Of a DNA stretch of 64,000 nucleotides, positions 49,691 to 61,608 are shown piece by piece. The position numbers and the translations under genes were made by a program. Numbering within the stretch: position 1 is the first letter of the stretch; each line of letters opens with the position of its first letter. The notes beneath the pieces were generated by a model that saw only the letters and a list, made by a program, of their open reading frames with translations, made no database searches and had not been told where the DNA came from. The stretch is from Sympetrum striolatum (Eukaryota > Arthropoda > Insecta > Odonata > Libellulidae), in assembly GCA_947579665.1 (NCBI GenBank), contig OX388351.1:52894939-52958938 (forward strand). Reading direction: 5' to 3'.

Positions 49691-50400
49691 GGGAGATGAC
49701 CGATCGGACGCAGAGAGGGGAGGCGGAGGAGGGATGTAGCAGTCGCGTGGCCGTTGGAGAAGCGTTAAAAAGCGGTTATGTTGGCATCACTGCGCCGTAG
49801 AAACGTCGGTTTCCGGTCCTCGGCGCACACACGTCGTCCACCTGCTCCCTCTGGCACCCTCTCCACTCCCTCCCCCATTTCGAACCACTTCAGAACTTTC
49901 TCACGGACCCACACGACCGGGCAGTGTGCCCCCTCCCCCATTCACCTCTCCATGTCAACTTCTCCCACGGCCGGGGAGCAACCGGTTTCCAGCCCCCCCC
50001 ACCATTCCTTTAAAGAACCTCTTATATGCCCCCGAGTTTACTCTATATAAGATCCGATTCAGCACTTTGCAGCCCACCGACGCCACCTTGCGGGGGTGGG
50101 ATGGAAAACAAAAACACATCGCTCACAGTCTGCACTAATGGATGACTCAAGGGTGGTGGGGACTTCCAAGAGAGGTAACATCGCTTACCAATTACTCCCC
50201 GCGTTGTTAATGATTTTTTTGGGGTGGGATCCCCTCCCGCCGCCCGCGGTTTATCCCAGGAAGGTTTTGTTTTGTGTTTCTCCTCTCTATTGTTTTCTGG
50301 AAGTGGTTTTCGGCGAATTTGAAGGTTGGTTTCTTCTGGAATTGGCGGCATTGGTCATCTAATTGGGGTTGGTTGTTGCGGAAACACCAAGGGATAGAGA
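49691..50400. other. GC-rich islet, no gene recognised
   Basis: Overlapping frames on both strands (for example 49778-50050 plus and 50043-50351 minus) give Pro/Ser/Arg-rich products without domains. C-runs such as CAGCCCCCCCCACC occur. The islet begins at the end of the third copy of the preceding repeat. Confidence 0.4.
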
Positions 50401-50500
50401 TTCTGCGGGTTTCTTTGGAGAATATTTTTATATAATTTTCTATAGGGGTGTTACTCCTGTGGACTCCGTTAGCTACAGTTAAGACTTGACGGGCCGCAGA

Positions 50501-50576
50501 AATATATATAATATATATATAATAGCAATATATATAATATATATATAATAGCAATATATATAATAGCAATATATTT
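50501..50576. repeat. 26-base AT minisatellite
   Basis: The unit AATATATATAATATATATAT plus AATAGC is repeated perfectly at 50501-50526 and 50527-50552, then as a 15-base shortened copy (50553-50567) and a fragment. The overlapping minus-strand Tyr/Ile-rich translation is an artefact of this repeat. Confidence 0.9.
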
Positions 50577-52016
50577 ATTCAAGTCCATACTTGGTGAATT
50601 TAAATACTACCTGAGCTCTTCAAAACTTTAAACACACTAACATATATATACGACAATCCTCTAACCAGAATTGTAACCAGAAACTTCAACGTTGCCTGGC
50701 TGGCTTGTTTACAATTCCTAAATGTCGTCGTATGTTTAATTACAATAAATTTAAAAATCTGACGAATAAGTAATGAAGAAATAAAACTTTGTAGATTTTC
50801 CATACGATTTTTTATTGACGACCTATTTCTTCATTACTTCACTGGCTTTCCAAGTAACGCCTGAACATTTAGATTTCATCTGCCGAATAATTTGGCATTC
50901 ATTTCGTCCACTTTAAGTTGGATGCCATTAAAAAATGGGACATTCATCTGCGAGTATTTGCATAATCATAGTTTTAAAACAACAAACAAAATGATAAATT
51001 TTACTATTAGTTATTCATTGGGTCACTTTTTACACTCATTAGGTTATTGTGTTGTAGTGATAGGCTCGTTTCCTTTCATAGTTTTCTGGTGCAATGATAA
51101 AATCAAGAAGTACTAAACTCATCATCAAGCCTCATTCCCACTCTAGGTTATGATAGATAATGGTAGAGATATTGACTTTTAAACCGGATGCAAATATATA
51201 AACTTCAAACATAGACATCGAATATCGCTGATTTAATGGTAGTATTGAAGTAAAATACAAAATGAATATGATTTCCTCGTTCCAGATTATATTTCAGCCC
51301 ACACTCGCCCACTAGCACTTTCGAGCTTTGAAATAAAGATTAAATGAAATTCTCTGGAAACAATATTAAATTATATCGATCCCGTAGCAATTCCAGAAAC
51401 TCTCTCCAATTGCATGAATTCGAATCTCAGCGTTTCGGGCAAAATTCATTCAGAAATTGAAATATTATATTTCGAGATTGGAAATTATTGCTTTAAAATA
51501 AGGGGATTTACTCCTGTTTTTTTTTTTAAATGAGGTCTTACGTAGAAGTGGAATGGTTTATAAAATTCACCGTCTTTTACCAGGAAATTTTATTCTCTCA
51601 AACAATCGATATGTCGATTAAATTATGAATTGTGATGTTATGCGGATGTAGGCGTATGAATCTCTTTCCAGGTTGAATGCGAAAATATTTTACCACCTAC
51701 AGATTTGAGTGTCTGGAATATGGGAATGTGGGCAGTTCTCATTCATTTAGTTTTCTAAACGTGACTTAGTTATTTCCTGTGGGATATTTATAGGGACAAT
51801 TTGTTAAAAATTCCAAAAGGAAAATTTAAGCTAAACAAGTCTGTAGAAACCAAAAGATAATGTGAATACGAACAAGAAGCTCTACTTCTATGCTTCGTAA
51901 GTATATTATATCTATTTATGTATCGGAGTGAATGTTGTTTTCTAATAAAAATTATAGTTTAGTTTATTCACCAAAAAGCATCGATTACAAATGTCAAAAA
52001 TGAATTACCCGATATC
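50577..52016. other. Non-coding DNA, nothing recognised
   Basis: AT-rich sequence with short frames lacking coding character. No element ends were found. Confidence 0.5.
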
Positions 52017-52061
52017 AATTTACACTGCTATAATGTACATGTACATGTAGCAGTGTAAATT
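52017..52061. repeat. Perfect 14-bp hairpin with TGTACATGTACATG loop
   Basis: AATTTACACTGCTA (52017-52030) pairs perfectly with TAGCAGTGTAAATT (52048-52061). The 17-base loop holds the self-complementary CATGTACATG. Total length is 45 bases. The stem does not extend outward, so it is too short for a standard microRNA precursor. Confidence 0.8.
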
Positions 52062-53551
52062 AATATATGTACAATAAAACAGGCAATGCAATAAATGATA
52101 CATATAATAATACAAGTCTCATTACAATAAAAATCTATAGATATAATACATGCAAGTAAGGTGCATAGCTTTAAATCCATTGTAATAATTTAGGAGAAGA
52201 TACATGTGATATATATCTGTGTCTTTGCAAAACTCCTGAGCAATGCTATGAGAATTCATGAAGATTATTCATTAAGGTCCTGCTAAATCCTAATTATTAA
52301 CTTTTCAGCAGAAATGTCAACAATTTTATGTTTTTTTTAAATAGGGTAAATTTCTTGTGTTAAATGTAACATTCATGCATAACAAATGGTCGAAAGAAGT
52401 CTTTGTCCATTCAAGTGCTTGTGTTTCCTTTTTCTTGTTGTAAACAAGTTAATTAATATTTCATGACGTTTTGAAAACCGTATAATACTCACAAGCACAT
52501 ATATAACATTAGCAATATTAAATAAATACAATGAGGATGACATAACGACATTATAATTGCCACTCAAGACACCTGTCATATCGTTTTATATATATCATCG
52601 GACGCTTCATCGATCGTTGATATGCAAAACATACGAAAAAAATGTCGCTGTCGCTTCCGGTCGTCATTTGATCCAGCTAAGTTAAAGTTGATTAGCATGC
52701 GGTCGAAAAAGTTTTATTCGAAGTCTATTTCATATTAAAGGAATGGGTTGCTTTGTTATTGAACCCCATGAAACATGAAGGATATCAGTCATACCCTTAA
52801 CGCATCGCTGCCTCATCTCATTCGGGTACTAAAAACGAGTTCCATCAAATTCATGCAAATTAAAAAATCAGCCATTAAAAACAGCGGCGGAAGTGGTAGC
52901 AGCGTTTTGCAAGCCTCTTTCTCACATTAATCTTTCCCTCGATAGGCCTTCGATTTATTTATTTTTCTCTTTTGAAAAAATCGCTCATAGCGAGTGAATG
53001 GTGTGACGGAATCCAATCGGAAAACCTTCGTTATATTTTCCCATGATTTTTTTCTCTTTTTCTTAATGCGCTTGGCATTTATCCACTGCCGCTTCCGTAC
53101 ATTTTTAAGTTTCCGCTGCTAATGAAGTTGGCACGAATTCAAGCAGCTGTCATTTGTTTTTCTCGTCTCCGGGAGGATGTACTATCAGAGATGCAACAGA
53201 TAGTGAAATGCCCTTTCATTCATTGGTCTTCCCTTTCTTTTTCTCTCCATTGTTGTGTCATTGTTGGCGCGTTTAGTAATGAGATTCTCCCCCCAGATGG
53301 AGCAGAGCTGAACTCATTGTTAGGACGATGATGGGGATTATTGGAGCTACATTTAATGGCGTGATGGTTTTCTTTAATGAAATGTTTCAGTGAAATGCGA
53401 ATAGGGAATGTATTTCTTTGTACAGATAACTAAAAGTGTTCCCCACAGGAAGCAATGAAGGAGATTTCTTATACTATAGCGCGTTCAAGTTTTTGTAGTC
53501 GTTTTGGTAGCCTCTAACCTTGATTGAAATCTTCTAATGTAAGCAATAAAT
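52062..53551. other. Non-coding DNA with a GC-richer islet at about 52600-53330
   Basis: The islet is moderately CpG-rich and has no recognised gene. The rest is AT-rich. Confidence 0.45.
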
Positions 53552-53760
53552 GATTATTATTAAAAGACTTTATTTGGTGAAATTGAGACTTTTAATTCTC
53601 ATCTTCCATTGAACCTTTACATTTACACACAAATAATAATGATGTTTATTCCTTTTCTGTGATTAAAATTGCATATTTTGGTACATCAATGGAAGTAATA
53701 TAGGTACCCTGCAAGTGAGAATCACTTGCTTTAGGGTTACCTTCGAGTTAATCAAACTAC
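53552..53760 (-). mobile_element. 3' end of a non-LTR retrotransposon (minus orientation) with hairpin
   Basis: Read on the minus strand, the end GTCTCAATTTCACCAAATAA continues into AGTCTTTTAATAATAATC and matches the tail at 38409-38450. About 115 bases upstream of that, on the same strand, is a strong hairpin (plus coordinates 53703-53741): outer arms GGTACCCT and AGGGTTACC, inner arms GCAAGTGA and TCACTTGC, 3-base loop. A related hairpin occurs at 63882-63919. The element is 5'-truncated with no reverse transcriptase frame. Confidence 0.55.
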
Positions 53761-56700
53761 AAAAAAACAGTATTTTTTTAATTCATTCTTAATTAAATTA
53801 TGACTATGTGCCTTGACAGAGATACTAAAAATTCAAAAATAGTTAACTTAAAAGAAAAACATTAAATTAAATAAACAAACGTTAAAAATAGAAACGATAT
53901 AATGAGACACATATATACTAATATTAAAATACTAACTTATGAAAAATTGAAATACAATCATATACAAATATTAAGCCAAGCCAAGTCAATATTAAGTGAA
54001 AGCCTGACATATACCACCATTAAAATACAAACACTCATAAAAATATGTGATAATACAAGAATAAAAAATTATAATAATATAAATCGTAATTTCAATTGTC
54101 ATACAAAGAAATATCGCATAGAGACGACCTGTACTGAGAATATTCTTTCAGTGTGAAGAAAAATACGTAAGATTTCATCCCCGTATGATCCATCATTTCT
54201 GACTAGAAAAACCGGTACGCACTATAGAACTGATATCCAAGTAATTATCCATCATGTCATTATTGCAAGTACTTACATCCCTAAGTACATTATCATGGAG
54301 TTACAGCTACTTGAATTATTATATATTTTATATTTGAAATATTTATCCACCTTTCTCCGTCGAGTGGTTTTGGATAAGTCTTCGGACGCTTTAAAATGCT
54401 TGGTCGCCTCAGCATGACCATTGTGTGAGCTTGCAACTGTTTTGGAGCAATTAACAATGAGCTCCTATTCACATTTGTCAGAAGGAGACAGGGAATATCC
54501 ATCTTGTTAATTAATTATTGCGCTCATTAATTAGAATGGGGCTTATCTCGTTTCCTCATCGCTTTCCACCTGAATTTATCGCTCGTTTTTTTACTCTCGA
54601 TTTTGATTTTGGTAATTCGTTTCCGTTTGAAGTTGGAGGTGTATCATGTCTGTTTAATTTCATGTGTGTTTTGCGATTGAATGGGGCATTCAGAAAATTC
54701 GGATGCAAATTAGTGCGGAAGCAAACCTCCCACTCTTGCCAATAGCTAGCAGGATATGTTTATAGGGTTAGATGGGAGATTAAAATGTCTAGCATCATCT
54801 GCATGATCAAATATCATCTGCCAGATGAATTCTCAGATTAACGAAGTAGCTTTCGCTTGCTCTTGTGTCTTAAATAGTTTCATTTGCATAATTATGCCTT
54901 TTTAGTTCGTGTAAGATAATTGCAAGGCAGATAATTTTGAAATTAAGCAAAAGTGTTGAAAATTACAAGGCTATTCGTTTGTCACATATGATAGCTACTT
55001 GCAAAAATGTGCTTTTTTTGCCTCGTTAAAATTATGAATGGATAGATACTAGTTTTTTCAGGAGAGTTCTTTTTATCACAACAAATTTAAGTTCATCAAG
55101 CTTATTTAATTTTCATGTTGATATTGGTTACGTAATTTTTATTGGTTCTCTATGTTCTTTCTTGATTCTTCTATTTTCATTATTGGAATATAAGTAACAT
55201 TTTTCTTTAGGGAATTAAAATATTGATATTTATTTCGAAAAGTAAATTCTATTAATTTATTCGGTCGAGATTGAAACTAAAAGTCTCCTCTTCCATCTAA
55301 CCCATAGTTATGGATGTCTTGATCAGCATTGTGTTATTGTATATAATTTTTCATCGTGATACCTATTTTGAAATTGATAAAATACCGATTTCCCGTTGAG
55401 GAAATTAGCTATTGGGCAACTTTTATTTTATTTCGTGTTTGTAAAGTATAAAACTTAATCCATTCCAAGTTTTTATTTTACTTCCTAGCTCTGTTTATTC
55501 GCATGTTTGTGTAATGTTTACAAAGTAATGCAAATCAGATGGAACGCCTCAAATTCAAAGGAAACATCCAGAGAGTCTTTTCGCATCATCATCTGCAATA
55601 CCGCAAGATTACTCCATCCACTTAGAGAAAAGGAGCAAAGCGAAGAGAGCAATTTGGTCATCTCCGTCACGCACAGCTTTTGACTCCCACCGCAACCAAT
55701 ATCCTCGCGGGAACAGCAATTACGCCGCGACTGTTTTTATTTCACGGGCCGCATTATAACGTCCCCGTTTTCGATTCATTCCCTTGATTAATGGGGGCGT
55801 AATGGCGAGCTGACGGTTTGGCTGTTTCGGGAACCTCGTGGAGCGTAACTTGGTGAAATTATGGTCTCCCATCATCGTGTGACCTCCAAATGCCCCCGCC
55901 ATCACACAATTCCCCGCTCCGCTATAGTCATTCGTATAAAAACCTCCCTTTCTCTATTATTCACATGAACAGCACCTGCTTTCCACCGTGTGACATACGA
56001 AAGCGGGGGGAATGCTTCAAATTCTTCCCCCTAGATGTCTATCGGAACCTATATTCTTTCCCCCACCGAGCGGAATTTCATATGCACGTGTTTCTGTCCT
56101 AATGGGGCGGCCCGAACACTTTTTCCGTCCCCCTCATTATAATTTCGGAAAGTAATTTTTCTTGTACCGAAAACGTCCGTGGGAATTCGCCATTTTATCT
56201 CGATTTTTATGTGTGTGGATCGGGATGGAAATGTAGACCTGTTTTCCACTTGGTTGGGTACGGTTTTGGTGTTTGGGATTTTTTTTTCGGTTGGGAGTTT
56301 TTAAAAAGCGTTCGTCTCAATTAGACGCCCGAGGAATAATTATGGGTGCATGAGGTTTTCCAACCGTTTCCTGTTGGCTTAAGAATCGCTGGCGTTCGAT
56401 GAATCATCAATAATTCTATGTTCTTTCGTGTTTTATTAAATAAATGTATCATTTCCGTTGGCCAATTAGCTCATTTGCTTTCCTTTTCTTCTGTTGCATG
56501 TTGGGAAGTTGAGGAAGCCTTAAAATTCGGAAATTTGGCGGCTTTGCTTCGAAAGGAATTGACTTGCACTTACTCGAATATCGTTTGTTTATTCTTGTGT
56601 CCGAAGATTTAATAAAAGATCACATTCTTTCATTTGAATAGCGATTTTGTCCTGTCAGTTTATCATACTGAAGACATTTTCTTACTATCTAAAACAACAA

Positions 56701-59045
56701 GTCTTTTTTATCGATATGGTGTATTAATTCCCCTTTTAAAGAAGAAGTTGAAAGTGAAACAAATATTGTTTACTTCGTCTGTCATTGTTACGAAGTTAAA
56801 TTTTCCAATTGCCTGTTGTGTTTCCTCTCTTCTCCGCCAGATGGAAATGCATGTCTTGAATTCCTATACGCGCCGCTTGCTCCACGAGAGCTTTGCGGAA
56901 GATCTATTCACTACGGACCCTATCGTTTTTCGCTCCTATTTTAAGATATTCACTTCGATACAATTTTAATATCCGTCGAATTGAGGACGCTCCGCAGAAA
57001 ATCTGGCCCTGGAACTTATTCCATCCAATTTTCCATTTGCAATGGTCGATTTTGGCGTGTTAGGATATTGAGTAGTTTTATCCTTCGTCCATGTTGGTTT
57101 TGAACAGGGTAATATGATTTATTTTTCTTTCTGAATATGGTATTTTGTGCATATACTGGATAATTTTTTTCAGTCGGCCAAAATTCATTATATTAAGAGA
57201 TCCTTATATACGAATGAGTAAGTTTTTTACTAAAGAATTACGATGTTAATCATCATTATTTACAGATATGGATTAATTTATAGCCTGAGTTATCTTACTT
57301 AACATTTACTGTGCGCTGAAGTATAAAACGCATTATTTAAGCATTTAACAAAATTTGAAATTCTACCGGAATTGCTTAAAATCAAGCCTTTACTTATCAA
57401 GTACCTTTCACTAAAAAGTTTGGAGAATTATACTCGGAGGAAAAAAATAATCAATGATTTAGGAGTCGATTCTAAAATATTTGTTAAAAAACGTTTTATA
57501 GATGCATTAGATGGATACTTCTTAGGAAACTACTACAAACATCATTCACTTTCTTTTCAGATATTTATTGATGTTTGTCTGAGTCTCCGATATGCAGCAC
57601 GAAGTTCGGGTTAACAATTTTTTTAGATTTATATTAAAAAGATCAAATAAAGCCATAATTAACAGGACGAGCCCGTTGTTAAGTATGCAAATATTCCATA
57701 AATGAAGGATTATCAAGCTTCGGTAACTAATTATTTTGACATTCTCCTAAACTCTCGTATTAATGGGCTCTCTATGAAATTCTTTTCTTCGTTAAGGGTC
57801 GTATAGGTGGCTTAAGATGAGCCAAAGGTTTCGTATCACCAAGCTCAGTAGCTTCCGTTAAACTTTTGCGAACATCCCGGATCAGATAGGTCTCGGATGT
57901 AGGAGATTTGCAATTCCTATTCGCTCTTGTCTAGATGGAAGAATTCAGCGGAGGAAAATGTTAGGAATGCAGAAGGGTGTAAAGTCCGCCTCGCTATCGG
58001 ACGCAATAAAAGTTTAATCAGTCTGGATGCGTCGGAAGCTTGTTAGCGAAGTTTCGGTATTTATTTTATAAGCCCCGCTGAAGTTAAGACTCAAATAAAT
58101 TTCCTCCAGGGGTCCACGAGGAAAGTCCTTAAAATACAAGAAACACACTTTCTCACGCACTCGTTCCGTTTTTTATGCCGGAGGATTTTCCAGTCCGAAA
58201 TAACCGTGTGGGAAAGAGGCGGGAAAAAAGCGACGGTGGCGCCGGAAAAAAGCGACGGCGAAAAAAAGACTATCGGAAATCGCGAGGGGATGGTCCAGGA
58301 AAAATTAAATCAAGCTCCTCTTCGGGGACGTTAATTGTTTAAGCCTTTCGGTTCGGCAATATTATCTTTCTCTTTATGAGGGTTTCCGGAAGGTGGTGAG
58401 GGAGGAAGAAAGTGTCGGAGGAACGGGTTCGAGGGGGTGGGGTGGCCAAACGTCATATCCGTTGTGACCCGAGGCGACGTGTGGGGTGGGGGAGGCAGGA
58501 AAAGAGGTGGAGGAAGGCAGGGGGAGGGAGTGGGGCGCAGGAAATGGCACCATCTAAGGAAGGTGGCGCACCTGAGCTGGGGGACAGATTGGTGCAGCGG
58601 GGATTTGCATCGGCTACGCGTGGATTTTCGTCTTTGTCTTATTTTTCGCGAAAGCACGTCTCCCCCGTGCGTAAGATCGTTTTGTTTCTTCCTGGTTGCC
58701 CTCGAGATGGGTCACTGGAGGTCGAAGAGGGTTGGCCATAAGTGGAAGTTGAGGTTGATGGGAGGTTTACTATTCTAATCAATGTTTCAGTAGAATGTCA
58801 CTGTTATAGAGCTTGATCTGTTGTAGAACATTATCTTGAATCCAGCCATGAATATGGTTTTATGCTTTAGAGAAAGTTGTCTTAAATCCAGCCAAGAATA
58901 TTTTTAGTTTTGAGAATAATCTTTAATGATCGATTCTTATGCTTTTCATAACTGTTACATACAGTCGTTAAAATCTCCGAAGTAGCCTATTCCTATAGTA
59001 GTAGTATTGTTAAAAGTGCTTCGACAGCATATTCATTCTCACGTT
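53761..59045. other. Non-coding DNA with GC-rich islets at about 55550-56330 and 58000-58790
   Basis: The first islet has many overlapping frames without domains. The second is G-rich on the plus strand (TGGGGTGGGGGAGGC and GGGGGAGGGAGTGGGG near 58480-58535), so it may also form quadruplexes, and its 109- and 113-codon frames give Gly/Arg-rich low-complexity products. Between them, a pyrimidine tract plus CGCCAG precedes an ATG at 56839; it was considered as an exon start and set aside. The rest is AT-rich. Confidence 0.4.
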
Positions 59046-59120
59046 GGCTCCCACCGGGAATCGAACCCGGGACCGCTTTCACCAAAGACAAACGCGCTGT
59101 CCATATTAATATCCGGGAGC
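59046..59120 (-). pseudogene. tRNA-like pseudogene, 75 nt
   Basis: On the minus strand the ends pair as an acceptor stem: GCTCCCG (59120-59114) with TGGGAGC (59053-59047), six Watson-Crick pairs and one G-T. Next to it is a perfect T-arm, CCGGG, TTCGATT, CCCGG. The overall length is that of a tRNA. However, the base at position 8 is G instead of the conserved T. The D-arm (TATTAATATGGACAGC) lacks stem pairing, and the anticodon arm cannot be drawn with a standard 7-base loop, so it is not expected to give a functional tRNA. It could be a decayed tRNA gene or a SINE head with unusually well-kept ends. Confidence 0.6.
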
Positions 59121-61467
59121 CCCGCCTATTCTTATCATTTTTTGTTATTTTTAAAGATCTTATCCGATATGCCTTTTGCGATGTAAGATTAAGAATTTTA
59201 ATCAGTAATATTTATTGAATCGTTTTAGAGTATCCTTTTGGAGAAAGCAATGATAAAATAATATCATTTACTATAAGAGTAAATTATGATCAATTCTTAA
59301 TTTTTTTATAACTTTCCTGTTACATTCAGTCGTTGAGATCTCTGATTTTGTCCGTTCATAACTCTTTTGGGATTTTTTTTAAATGTTTCTATTCTATATA
59401 TATTTGGCTGCGATTAGGGGAAAGTGTATGTATTACGTTGGAGACATTAGCAAACTTAAGTATGTCTCAAAAGTCTAGAAATTCCATCTAATTTCATCTA
59501 TTGACTGCTTATATTTTAGGGCTTCATTCTACATTTTGGGCTCTTCGTTACGTAACTATCTCTACCGTTGCCTCAGCGTTTGAAACCTTACACTTCTTAA
59601 ATCCACCAGTTTTACTGAAACGGCTTGTATAGTTTACGATCGCCTGCGTATTCATAAATGTGTGGAATCACTCCTGCTCATCTTTCAAAAATGTTCCATG
59701 ATTTTGTTTAAAAGTATTTTCGGTATCCACCTATTCGGAATCCAACATAATTTTCCTCGTCGGATTTCGATACATTTATCGCTCTTATATTGAACTGTTG
59801 ATGATGAAAATGAGTTTAATTCGTGCTTGTAATGAAATGCTACAGTTGAGTTACAGGCAGAAATTACATTCCGATAGACGATATTTGCTTCTAGTGAAAA
59901 TCAAACACCGGCAGAATGAATAACTTTATTATTTTTAATAGCACGAAAAACTATTCTCTTATGTATGAATAATCTACGGTCTTGTCTGCATAGTTATCAA
60001 CGATGAATGGACTCCCACGAAAGTCTTTCTTCGAAAAAAGATTTCATCGTCTCTCTTCGGTTCCATGGCAAATATTTTGCGTGGATGTTTCGCGAAGGGG
60101 AAGCTGTTTGCCTGCAACTTACACTGCTCATTTTTCTGCACGTACCGTGAAAATCGGGTTTAATCGCATCTGAAGTCTTACATCGAAAACGGATAAGAAG
60201 CATCCGGATGTTTTGTGAAATTTAATATCATAATGTCCATCCGGAAAGCATGGTAAATAGATCATATCTTATCCTAATATCACTTCGCCGTCCTCATTAT
60301 ATTTATATTGCGACTGAGTAATTAAGAATTTTTTTGACTTTGAGAGAGTAACTGATACTATTGGAACAATTAGTTAGCATTAATTATGCAGTAGGATATA
60401 GTTATTGTTGTAATATATTACCATAATGGAGATTTTACTTTGGTAATGAAAATAGTGTATCTTTTGAAATATCATGCTATTGTCACTTGGAATGCTTCTG
60501 CGAATCAAAAGAAGGAAATTCTAAGAAACATAAGTGGAAAGGATAAAATTTAATTTTTGAGGTGTTTACGGATCTGAAGTAAATATGAAATATTAAATTT
60601 AAGAAGAAAATTTTGTATGGTCTAACGGAAAAATCTACCAGTAAAGCCGCATGTCAGTGCTAGAGTTAATTTATTTTATAATAAATGCACAATGCTCTTT
60701 GTATATCAGCTATCTGTCACATTCAGTAAGAATCAGCATGCTAGTAAATACATTGAAAGAATTAGCATATGGTCAATAGCCTTAGTTGATTTTATTGCTG
60801 TGGCACTATTAAAATCTTTTATTCTTCTTGTATACGGAAACCATTGCGTAACAGCATGAGAGAAAAAAAATCGAATTTTACACCCTATTTAAGCCGGAAG
60901 AGACCCAAAGAATAGTATTAATATTCAAGGTGCATACAGTTGACGCATATATTAGTCATACCTTCTTAATAAGAATACGTAATGAAGAGCTACTTATCTA
61001 TTTTAATTCTTAGACTCCTTTCCGCGTGAGGGAAAAATTGCCGTTAGAAGTCGGAAATCGGAAAGTTATGTAGAAATAGGCGATGATCACTTCGTCCATG
61101 ATTTCCTGCATTCTCCATTTATTTATTTATAAATACACTGCCCTATTACAATAATATTTCAGTGCATTACAAATATTACTTTGTATTAGTAATTTTAATT
61201 CGTATTACCCTAATCTAAAACACAAGCATGAAGAATTCGAAAATTCAATGTTACAGTTTAATCTTGTTTATGAATATGATCAAAAGTTATAGGCCTATTT
61301 TTCATCTTGTTTATCAAGTTTATATATCGGTGAAAAAAAATAATTAAACATGTAAGATAAAATAATTCAACTTTATTCCATAAACAAAATAGTGTGTTTG
61401 GAATAAGGTTAATTTTATTCTATCTTATAAAATCAACCATATCTGACTGTACTTCGTGGAACGACAT
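59121..61467. other. Non-coding DNA, nothing recognised
   Basis: AT-rich sequence with short frames lacking coding character. No further tRNA-like motifs or element ends were seen. Confidence 0.5.
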
Positions 61468-61608
61468 AGTTAAATAAAGAAATATACTTGTTAATTTCCA
61501 CACAATAGTATATTAACTAACAGTACCGGTGGCAATGGCTTTTTGCTGAAACCGGTAGTCAATATAATATTGTGTGGAAATTAACAAGTGTGTTTCTTTA
61601 TTTCTCTA
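61468..61608. repeat. Foldback element 2
   Basis: Inverted arms at 61472-61514 and 61561-61603 match at 40 of 43 positions (inner part ACTTGTTAATTTCCACACAA). They enclose 46 bases with ACCGGTGGCAATGG and CTGAAACCGGT. The short TAG/CTA match outside the arms extends the structure to 61468-61608. On the minus strand the centre reads ACCGGTTTCAGC, like the CTGGTTTCGAC centre of foldback 1, and both arms contain a TTCCACA word. No clear target duplication was found. Confidence 0.7.

Noticed and set aside
50207..50569. 120-codon minus frame
   Set aside because: Its start is the translated 26-base AT minisatellite (Leu/Tyr/Ile run), and the rest shows no domain.
56815..56969. Possible exon after a pyrimidine tract and CGCCAG, reading MEMHVLNSYTRRLL
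   Set aside because: No donor site follows, the frame soon becomes Phe/Ile-rich, and no protein family is recognised. A single acceptor-like tract is not enough.
58412..58778. Two overlapping plus frames of 109 and 113 codons
   Set aside because: They come from a G-rich low-complexity stretch, overlap in different frames and give Gly/Arg-rich products.
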